Shown in pieces: positions 55,765 to 64,000 of a DNA stretch of 64,000 bases. The DNA lies in assembly GCF_907165205.1 (NCBI RefSeq), contig NC_058196.1:23974501-24038500 (forward strand), read 5' to 3'. This stretch comes from Coccinella septempunctata (Eukaryota > Arthropoda > Insecta > Coleoptera > Coccinellidae). Position numbers and translations under genes: made by a program. How positions within the stretch are numbered: position 1 is the first letter of the stretch; each line of letters begins with the position of its first letter. Below the pieces are notes generated by a model that saw only the letters and a program-made list of their open reading frames with translations, ran no database searches and had not been told where the DNA came from.

Positions 55765-55824
55765 GACTTTCCCTTCAGTACCCCAAGGGCTTACGCGCCA
55801 TGACTGATAGCGAAGGGAAAAGTC
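55765..55824. repeat. Stem-loop unit 3 of 3 in the solo LTR
   Basis: Core at 55779-55810. Arms GACTTTCCCTTCAGTA and TAGCGAAGGGAAAAGTC pair at about 14 positions with one bulge. Core starts are 100 and 98 bp apart across the three units. Confidence 0.8.
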
Positions 55825-56690
55825 AGACTCGCGAAACAGGGTAAAGTACGATAAAATATAACAGAAAGCGATACAGTACGTCAAAGAAGTAACCAGTGTA
55901 GGTCTAATTAAGACTAAACGGTAAAGACGGGGACCTACCTCCTTTATTTCAGGCACTCGCGGAAAACAAATGAAAACTAAAAATTAATTAATAGCACTTA
56001 TACTCGCAACACAAAATTATTTTTAAAATTGTTGAACGGCTTGTCATGCACACAATTAACGTCGAATCGCAGAAAAGTACGGGGCGTAAAAGAGTCAAAG
56101 TGAAAGAGCAGAAATCAAAAAGTAAAGGAGACCGTCGCGGGGGAAAATCTGCTTTTATAGACAAATCCCCCCATACGTTAAAAATCTGAAAATTCCAGAA
56201 TGCGACAAGAATGAAAAACGTCGTCTGCTCCGCTTTATCGCATATCAATATCAGAAAAACGTCGAAACCTTCAACGGCATGCAAGAAAAACAACGTTAAA
56301 CACAGATAAACGGTTTTTTATATTTACTCTGCCTATCGGAATGAATGTATTGAATATTTGAGAATTAAAATATTTTCAAAGGCGGAAATGTTAAACGAAA
56401 GGAATGCACTAAAATGAACTCCAATTTTCCTCAGAAAACTGGGATTCATTACAATATTCTATTCATCTGTAGCAACCTTGAAGAGTTAAAGATGGCACAC
56501 CTAGGAAATACAACACCTACTATTCCTATGGTCAGAGGGAATCCTCTATGTTGACTTGTGGCGTTTCTGTCAGCATGTCTCAAGGTTTGAGTCTCCCTAG
56601 CTACAAGCGGACGAACCACAGACCACTAGGCCTCAGTTCAGCCCGGTGTGGCACCACACGTAGAAGAAGAAGACGAAGAACCCTTTAAGC

Positions 56691-58480
56691 ACGTCAGCAC
56701 CTAGCGAAGACATGAACATGAAAGCCGACTGGATGAGTTTCGATTAATCGAGAACGAGAAACTTGTAGAAGTGAGAAAGTAACCTCCTTGAAGGCATCTC
56801 AAATACTGCTGTTCATTAGAATTCTAGAGCTGAAGGATGAACTATAGATTACAGCAAAACTAGTTCTGATGGGCTGCACAATGGACCTTTAGGTCTGCAG
56901 TGCAATGGAGCCCCCATTAAATCTGTAATCTACATATAAATTTAAACGGCAGCTGATGTCTCCTGAATCACCCGACAATAATATGACTACTGCAGTAGCC
57001 AGGATATTTTGGTAGAGAAGAACAATAGGAGGAGCATTAACGTTCAAAATGGAATCAAATTTAACCCCTGTTGGGTCCTTTTGAATGGTCCAACAGTAGG
57101 AGGTAAATAGAAGAAGAGATTGGTGGTGCTTCCACCGACCTCCACGCCGAAGCTACCACAAGCTTAGCTTTGTCCAATGGTAATACTTCTGACGAAACTC
57201 TGTCGATACTAATATTTTCTTGAACCGCATGGATGTGTCAGCGAATGAGACATGCAGGAACTGTGGATTCAAAAGGAATCATCTGAACACCTGTGTATAA
57301 GTGTCCTCAGAGCCATGCTTATGGAGAAGCCAGTCCTGGATCCTCAAGAGGATACAACCAAGCGGTTACTCTCCTAATGCCAGAGAGAAAATTTTAAGGG
57401 TTGCTATAATTCTTTCCTTTGCCCACTCTCAAAGGGTTCATCATTGGAAACAACCAACCAGAATGGATCGAGAAATTTTTGTTGCTGAAAACTTATTTCC
57501 AATGGAACAATAACGCAAGACACTCCTGACATAAATTCGTTGCACTTCAGTCGCTTGTTCCCGATACGCGAAGCTCATTGACCCGAAACTATCGGAATTC
57601 TATCTCGAACCTTTTTCAGAGCTCCCATCTCTCCCAGTATCGTAACCCACAAAAGCGAAATCCAATAGAGCCCTGAAACTTTACCCACATTGCTCTCATC
57701 AAAGAATGAATCATCTGAGATATGATGGACTTTTTGTTACTCTCGACAAAAACGACGGACGAAAAGGGGCTGCATCCACCGTATCCAATTGCTGAAATGC
57801 TCCTTCGTAGGTCCTCATTCTCCTCGTATGTGCACGTTGAATTGAATCGATTGCAGATTCGTTTCCGACTGCTGAGATAATGGGATGGAGCTGCCTTGAA
57901 CTTGGATCGGTGAGTAAAATTTCACAATGCCATCTGAGGATTCGGATTATGTGTGTTGTACTCGGATACGGATATCGGATGGGATATTTCCGTAATATGA
58001 TATTACATGCTTACGTGGATTGCATCAAAGTCGAGGATATTAGGAAGGCCTTGTGAGGGAGTTGTGCTCGCTGGGAATTTTCCCGAATATTTCGAGTGCT
58101 TTGTGATTGGGACTCACAAGGAGATTTACGAGAGTTGAGTCGATTATTCGTGACTTCTGTGGATCCAGAACCTCCTCCTGATTGTGGTTAACCCATGTAT
58201 GGTGCCCAATACAGTTTGTTGGGTTTTTGAGATCACGTTACTCCTATTTTTCAATGAGTTTTTGTTAGTTGGAGAGCCGAGCATTTTAGATCTCTGTACT
58301 GATCAAAAGCTGGTCATATTGGTAGAAAATATACAATCTTAGTACTTACGAACATTGTCTAGTATTTTATGAGAAGAAGGCTGGACACATAGACGGATTG
58401 TTTTCATTCGACATATAACAGTTCAAGGCATTAACCACATACACTGCTCAAAAATTGAAGTGGATAATTTGGATTCATAC
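56691..58480. other. Intergenic or intron, weak remnants only
   Basis: At 57246-57295 the plus strand reads ETCRNCGFKRNHLNTCV, a CCHC-like spacing that could be another degraded non-LTR zinc finger. Not enough remains to call it. 57500-58000 is GC-richer unique sequence. Confidence 0.35.
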
Positions 58481-59310
58481 AGGGTGTCTTTAAATGTGAG
58501 GCCTACAGAATGTAAAACTGGTCGAAATAAGGCGTTTCAACAACAAAACTTTCAAAACGAAGAAGCTGAAAAAAATTATTTCTGAAATAGATCCTTATAC
58601 GACCTTAGATCATTTGTTATCTGAATTATGGCAAAGCAATGGAAAAAAACTTTTATCGTGATGACTGACTCAACCGTATGGTTTCGTTTAGGATATTGGC
58701 TCGTTTGATTTTTACATTGGAATAAAAATGGAAACTTAGGATTCTGAATTCTTCTCATTATAAAGTGAGAAGAATAATTTTATGAAATGTCTCATTTCGA
58801 TACCCACTGACAGAAAAATACTTAGGATCATGGGTAAAAAAATTGAATATTGGCTCAAAATCTCACCAATTAAATTCGTCTGAATTATTCACAAATTTTT
58901 TTACATTGTTTATCACAATCTTCTTCTTGTTCCAAACCTCCAACAATCTTCGTAAAAATGGGATGAAAAAGAGTAACAATAATAGCACTTTCAATGAACT
59001 CAATGTCTAAATTTTCAACATTTTCTTCACCCTAAACCGCACGATACAACAATTTTTTCAAGTGACCTGATACAATACAACAAATTGACTCGGAAGTAAT
59101 GCACAATTCATTGTCCAGCCATATGTTTATGTTTTATTTAGATCTTGCAATGCCGAAGTCACATTCCACAGTCCCGTACCTACTTGAAATTCAATGAAAT
59201 TTTGTCGAACTTCTAAGGGTTGAATTTTTTATATAGACAATTTGTGGTGAAATTACTTATTTGGATTCTACCTTCTGTCAAGAAGAAGCCTCACCTCCGA
59301 AAACACCCTG
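58481..59310. repeat. MITE family M1, copy 2 (830 bp)
   Basis: Ends CAGGGTGTCTTTAAATGTGA and, reverse-complemented, CAGGGTGTTTTCGGAGGTGA. TA dinucleotides flank both sides (58479-58480 and 59311-59312), fitting a TA target duplication. The internal sequence aligns with 36549-37445 (ATATGTTTATGTTTTRTTT, CATTCCACAGTCCCGTAC-type blocks). Non-coding. Confidence 0.87.
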
Positions 59311-60689
59311 TATATCAGAAAAATTTCTCTTTCTGAAAAAATATTTCTCTTTTCCAAAAATCATTTTTTCAGTACCTACCGAGAAGAAAATTCCATCGTG
59401 GATAAGCAGAGAGCAAACAATATTTTTCGAACCACGAGTTCAAACCTATCTATTCATCAACCAGTGTACAGATAAATTTCAGAGCCCAAGTCTGAAAAAA
59501 AATTGATCCACCTGGGGAAGAAGCATCCTTCGAGTCAAGAACAAAATATTTTGAATTACTTGATTTTTTCCAACTAATTCTTCAAACCGAAAAAAAGATA
59601 TTTTTGAGTCACAAAGGAAATTATTTCTACAATAATACAACGAATAACAAGCCTGTAGAAATCATTTTCTCGGTGAAAAATTTTTTCTAGGTATAAAAAT
59701 ACGATGCTACACATATTTTAATTTCATTCAGTGTATAAATGATTTGATAATCAAGTGAATTTTGTTAAAGATTTCAGTGGATTAAAAACTCCTCCTGATT
59801 TCAACAAAACCAATCTAATCACATAAATAAGATTCTCCCCTGGCTAGCCAAATAAATTTCTGAACCTATATATCACCAATCAACAACAATACCACCCTAT
59901 TTCTCATCCGATCAAAAATTTACGGGTTTTTCCTGATTGAAACTAACCCCGATTAGTCTATTCAGCTGGGGGCTTTCAATACCACCGAACTAATAAAGAT
60001 CGCGATCTTGATATAATAGAAAAAGGATTCTAAATCAGTAGGGCAATTGTCCATGGCTCGGTCAGGCATTTATCATCCTTTCTTTGTTCGATTAAAATGT
60101 GACCTACGCTAATGGTCCTGAATTGAATGGGTGTGAAAAGTGCGAAGTAATTGATAACACTGTTGGTTTTCAACAAAAGTTGAAACCGATATGAAATATG
60201 GCTTTCCGATTTCCGGGGATATTTCTCTGTTTCCGAATTTAATAAGGTACATCGACTCGCATTGAAATTTCGAGAGGTGAAATATACTCGACCACCGAAT
60301 GAAATACTAATGGTGTTCCAGTGTGTAATGGACTGTTTTGCAGTAGATGGCTCAATAGCTCTTCCTGATTTTTCACTCCCAAATGGAAATTTTCATTTAT
60401 GCATTCAAAATGTTTTTAGGTTTATCCCCGCAGTAAATTTTACTGTGTTTTCTCTTTTACATATATACACTTCTTTTTCATACCATATAATCAGTTTTTT
60501 CAAAACATTACAACTTATTGTACCTTCGTTTGGGATGAGATTCATGATAAAAAAAATTCTATTTTATTTGGGCTCCAGAAATGAATATTTTTCGTGGACA
60601 AGTTTTTCGACAGATTGCTCTGACAATGTCCAATAGTCAGAATATACTGAAAAAAATTACTGAAACTTTCAAGAGGAAAAAACATTCTC
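59311..60689. other. Intergenic or intron, nothing recognised
   Basis: AT-rich. No gene or repeat supported; a 124-codon frame at 60262-60636 has no recognised domain. Confidence 0.4.
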
Positions 60690-60972
60690 AGCCGCCGTAC
60701 TGAATTAGAGGAAATATGGGACATATGCCATTGCCTTCGTCTGGGTTTCGATCTGGAGGGAATTGAATCTGGTCTCGTTTCATACTGGGTGTCGCTCGAG
60801 TACTATCTTCGATAATACCCAGTAGCGTCTGCCAGTATCCAACAAGAGTCATTCAATTCCAAATGTTTCTCCTTCGGAGAAGAAGCTGTGTTGCTCTAGC
60901 GAGGTCAAATGAGACCGAAACCATGGTCAGCATCTTTTTTTCTTCGGTGGAACGTTTTCCATTTAGTGGCCC
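60690..60972. repeat. Dispersed repeat family X, copy 3 (5' part)
   Basis: Starts GTACTGAATTAGAGGAAATA and GGACATATGCCATTG, then has TACTGGGTGTCGCTCGAG, GAAACCATGGTCAGCATC and CTTCGGTGGAACG. Interrupted at 60972 by a non-LTR insertion and resumes at 61739. Confidence 0.8.
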
Positions 60973-61730
60973 ATAAATCCTAGGGCTGACCTGGACACGG
61001 AAATACACAACCGTATCGATTCAGCATTACGGGCATTCTGGGAGCTAAGGACAGAGTATTTCAAAATCGCGACCTTAATCTGAAGACTAATACACCTGTT
61101 TACAAAGCAGTGGTCCTCCCAACGTTTCTTTGCGGAAGCGAAAGCTGGACGACATATTAAACAGCTTGAACAAACGCAACAACGTCATCTAAGACAGATC
61201 AGATGGTTGCACAAAGTTTCAAATGCAGAATTCTTGCAGCGTGAGAGTTGAATAGCAATTGAGACTCAAGTAACGAGTTCCTGACTCAGAAGGAGCGGCC
61301 ACATTCTGAGGATGCAAGACACGAGACTCCATAAAATAGCTCTGTATGACGAATTGGCAGAGGGAGCCTGAAAACCAGGAGGCCAGTATAAGCGGTTTAA
61401 GGATACACTACATCAATCCCTAAAATCAATTAATGCCAATCATAACTGGGAACAACTAGCGTTAGACAGTTCACAGTGGAGGTCTTTGGTCCACAGATAT
61501 AATGGAGGCTCGAGAAGAAAACAGTGGCTACCAGATCTGGTTGGTGGCTATTAATGCCCGGAGTGTGAAAGGCTATGTAGGTCACAGTTGGGTCTCTTCA
61601 GCCACATGAGGACAAACAGACGCAATTAGCCCTAAGAAATTATAAGTTTGATGGCACCGATAGTTTTGTTTTTGAGTTTTTTAGTAGATTTATTCTCGAT
61701 AACGGGATACAGCAATGAATGAATGACTCA
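60973..61730 (+). pseudogene. Non-LTR retrotransposon fragment (RTE-like family, copy 3), nested in repeat X
   Basis: Flanked by AGTGGCCC (60965-60972) and AGTGTCCC (61731-61738), an 8-bp target duplication with one difference. The insert starts at the point matching ATAAATACTAGG of copy 1 (5' truncation) and ends with the AATGAATGAATGA tail. It encodes degraded AFWELRTEYF-like and LCGSESW thumb sequence and the zinc-finger end near 61555-61610. Reading frames are broken by stops and small indels. No catalytic palm remains. Confidence 0.85.
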
Positions 61731-61738
61731 AGTGTCCC

Positions 61739-61810
61739 TGATGTTGGCGAATTGGCATTTTCAATTCAGATCGTAACATTTGTTGATATTCATATCAGCT
61801 GAATTAATTC
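61739..61810. repeat. Dispersed repeat family X, copy 3 (3' part)
   Basis: CCTGATGTTGGCGAATTGGC, GATCGTAACATTTGTTGATA and TTCATATC continue the repeat broken at 60972, matching 6700-6765. Confidence 0.7.
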
Positions 61811-61934
61811 TTATTATCGTTTTCATTAAAGCGTGATCATTTTTCATTTTTTTTACCGATAGCATCATTTCTGCCATGAACTGAACGTGCTCCCAACTTC
61901 TCAATTGTTCACACGCATGTTGCTTGCAATAAGC

Positions 61935-62160
61935 AAGCCGGCGTACTGAATTAGAGGAAATATGGGACATATGCCATTGTCTTCATCTGGGTTTAGATCT
62001 GGAGGAGATTGAATCGGATTTTGTTTCATACTGGGTGGCGCTCGAGTATTACTCGATAATACCCAGTAGCGTCTGCCAGAGTCCATCAATTCCAAACGTT
62101 TTCTTTTTACATCGGAGAAGAAGCTATTGGTCTGACGAGGTCAAATGAGTACGTTGAGTG
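61935..62160. repeat. Dispersed repeat family X, copy 4 (5' part)
   Basis: Repeats the start of copy 3 almost exactly (GCGTACTGAATTAGAGGAAA, GACATATGCCATTG, TACTGGGTGGCGCTCGAG), in the same orientation 1.25 kb downstream. It stops after AGGTCAAATGAG. Confidence 0.75.
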
Positions 62161-63100
62161 TAAGAAACAAATTATTCTAGGGGATAAATTCTATTTTTTT
62201 TTAAGAGTGCTTTGGCCAGCAGATGATGAAATGTGTATCAGCATCGCAAAGTTCTAAATAAGCGGTTCCATCTGATTAACAAAAAATTAATAAATTTGAG
62301 CACAGATGAAACGAATGATGTAAAACAATGGATTCCTTCCGACAGAAAACAGTCAGTCACTGAGTTCCTATGCCCCATTTTTCAATATAACTGAAAGCGC
62401 TCCTCCGCTTCATAACTCAAGAATACACATACCCTTGAGTCTGAAAAATTCCATTCATCTATCCCTTCGTTTCCTATCAGAACCAGTTATGGGATAACAT
62501 CTCAAAAAAAAACTACTATCTTTTTGCCCGAGGCTTCGAAACCATAAAGCAACCCGAATTTTACGACTTAAAATGTCATTTTCGACGCGACCGGCATCGT
62601 TTCCTTATAACAAGTTCTTAGCGTGCGCAAAAAGGACATTCATTTTCTTAATACGAAGATATAGAGCAGCAAATTCCATGACAGCTTCCTATTAATTTCG
62701 GCTCGGAGGGGGGTTCCATGGCAAAAAGCTTATTATAATCGCGGAGGCAGCGGTAGACTTCAATGCGTCAGCTGATGCGCTTTGTTACCTACTTTCGCGA
62801 AAACGAGACATGAAAGGGAGACGTTTTTCGGTTGATGTTGCCACTTACCGCGATGTGGCGTGGTGTAGGCATATAGATATACCGAAGAAGGGATGGATAC
62901 CTTTGGGAGATCTTGAATATTTCCGTCTATCTATGCAGGATTTTCAGTGAGAATCATCTCATGATTTTCAATACACAAATTGATGAGAATGCGTTTTCTT
63001 TTTATGATATACAGACGCATAACTACCTGTGTCGTTTGAAAAATTTTCTTCTCAAGCCCGGGAACGAACTCAGTAGCTTGTGGTATATTAAGCCGACGCT
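62161..63100. other. Intergenic or intron, GC-richer unique block
   Basis: About 62520-62900 has higher GC and no repeat similarity. On the minus strand a good GTAAGTGG donor (about 62845-62852) follows an ATG frame MPTPRHIA. The phase is 0, not the phase 1 needed for the beat-like gene, so no exon is called. Confidence 0.35.
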
Positions 63101-64000
63101 TTCATTCATTCATAGCTGTATCCCCTTACCGAGAATAAATCTACAAAAAGATCAAACCAATAATTTCTTGAGGCTAATTGCGACCTGTGCCCACCTGTGA
63201 CTGAAGAGACCCAACCGTGACCTACAGATCCTTTCACACTCCGGGCATGGATAGTCACCAACCAGATCTGGCAGCTACTGTATTCTCCTCGAGTCTCCAT
63301 TATAACTGTAGACCAAAGACCTCCACTGTGATTTGTTTAACGCTAGTTGTTCCCAGTTATGAATGGCTTTAACTGATTAAAGGGTACACTATATTCTAAA
63401 AACGCTTATACGGGCCTCCTGGTTTCCGAGCTCCCTCTGTGAATTCGACATACAGAGCTATTTTGGGGAGTCTTGTGTCTTGAATCCTCAGAATGTGGCC
63501 GCTCCATCTGAGTCGGGCCCTCGTTACTTGAGTCTCAATTGTTGTACAACTCGCGCACTTCTGCATTTGAAACTTTGTGGAATGATCTGATGTGCACTAT
63601 TTGTCTCAGATGACGTTTTTGCGTTTGTTCAAGCTGTTTAATATGTCACCTGTAGGGCATCCAGATTTCACTTGCGTAAAGGAGCGTTGGGAGGACCACT
63701 TTATTGTAAAAAGCTGCCTTGGTCTGCAGATTGTGGTCGTGTTTTTGAAACACTCTGTCCTTTAGTTTCCAGAATGCCGGTGATACCAAATTGATACGGT
63801 TGTGTTTCCATGTCCGGCAGTCAATGAACTTCTCGACCCGTTCTTGAAATTCACCCTCCAAGCTGATATATGTTTGAAAGCTTTTTGGCGGACTTACCAG
63901 GATTTTAGTTTTGTCAATATTGAGTGTACGAGTGTAAGGCCTAAAGCTTCGTATATATGTTTATAGGTGTCCAACATTATCTGTAGGTCCTCTGAGCTGC
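63101..64000 (-). pseudogene. Non-LTR retrotransposon fragment (RTE-like family, copy 4), runs off the window
   Basis: On the minus strand it matches copy 1 from the stretch encoding AQRTYR/ICRIMLDTYK-like sequence at the window edge to the TGAATGAA tail at 63101-63110. It includes SPAFWKLKDRVFQKHDHNLQ and KVVLPTLLYASEIW (about 63690-63790) and the zinc-finger end near 63210-63250. Stops and indels (for example around 63390) make it inactive. The 5' end lies beyond 64000, so the YADD region may be present outside the window. Confidence 0.83.

Larger units (their letters stand above)
55125..56453. mobile_element. Solo LTR (1329 bp) inside copy F
   Basis: Begins TGTAACGTGG and ends GATTCATTACA, giving the inverted termini TGTAA/TTACA. 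It is flanked by a 4-bp duplication ATAT (55121-55124 and 56454-56457). The zinc-finger frame of the surrounding non-LTR element continues across it, confirming both boundaries. No coding domain is present, so it is a solo LTR left by LTR-LTR recombination. Its sequence is unrelated to the LTRs at 8767 and 14533, and it carries the three stem-loops described separately. Element orientation is not determined. Confidence 0.8.
54140..56690 (+). pseudogene. Non-LTR thumb, RNase H and zinc-finger fragment (family N, copy F), split by a solo LTR
   Basis: The thumb region TIMTKCQRKACLSIAGTLRC and MECLLGLPPFTLVVTEVAMK (54190-54330) is followed by an FTDGSVQSTAW RNase H first-Asp motif (about 54580) and degraded AEMLRELG (about 54700). 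LSLVTGAMTADL leads to the zinc finger near 55000-55120. ETLMKLTEHI then continues, after the LTR, as LFICSNLEELKMAHLG (56458-56505), parallel to AEHMVCKYTELADLRTTHMG in copy A. A GAAGAAGAAG tail lies near 56660-56682. Many stops; inactive. Confidence 0.78.

Noticed and set aside
55567..55824. Hammerhead or twister ribozyme identity for the LTR stem-loops
   Set aside because: CTGATAG resembles CUGAUGA only partly and stem II/GAAA are absent; twister pairing could not be established by eye. Kept as an unclassified structure.
60542..60724. Repeated frame MSHISSNSVRRL at 60542 and 61761 as a small gene
   Set aside because: It is the reverse strand of the shared start of repeat X and diverges immediately outside it.
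62830..62900. Signal-peptide exon for the beat-like gene near a GTAAGTGG donor
   Set aside because: The short frame is not hydrophobic and ends in phase 0, whereas phase 1 is needed.

Overview
This window is animal nuclear DNA, almost certainly insect. It is AT-rich and has spliced coding exons with canonical GT/AG junctions. Its mobile DNA is typical of insects: mariner, Tc1, Jockey-like and Ty3-like elements, plus TTAGG/CCTAA telomere-type motifs. The order cannot be fixed from sequence alone. There are no prokaryotic operons, CRISPR arrays or rRNA genes, and I recognised no tRNA.

Only one host gene is recognisable. It is a two-immunoglobulin-domain cell-surface protein of the Beaten path (Beat) family on the minus strand. 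Five exons (46830-47038, 32568-32703, 29654-29787, 23571-23769, 22982-23058) join in compatible phases through to a hydrophobic C-terminal tail and a stop. The first exon, with the signal peptide, was not found and should lie above 47038. The introns total about 23 kb and are filled with transposon debris.

Layout. 1-8762: fragments of three non-LTR families, a hairpin repeat and two dispersed repeats. 8763-15501: a complete, very young Ty3/gypsy-type LTR retrotransposon with 4-bp target duplication, tRNA-Lys primer site, intact gag, intact pol, no env, and a -1 frameshift signal between gag and pol. 15502-21560: small hairpin elements, a young 5'-truncated Jockey-like element with 13-bp target duplication, and older fragments. 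22982-47038: the beat-like gene, whose introns hold a 17-bp minisatellite, a dead mariner copy, non-LTR pieces, MITEs and a CCTAA-flanked hairpin inserted into an RNase H domain. 47039-57000: a second dead mariner copy with a nested MITE, a TGGAG pentanucleotide array, a Tc1-like element with an intact transposase, and a non-LTR fragment split by a solo LTR. 57000-64000: a MITE, nested dispersed repeats and two more copies of the first non-LTR family.

The mobile elements form a readable stratigraphy. Reading frames and repeats of older elements continue across younger insertions, which fixes insertion boundaries and target duplications. The strongest candidate for something undescribed is in the solo LTR at 55125-56453. 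It holds three stem-loops about 100 bp apart with a nearly invariant 32-nt loop, while their stems differ in sequence but stay self-complementary.
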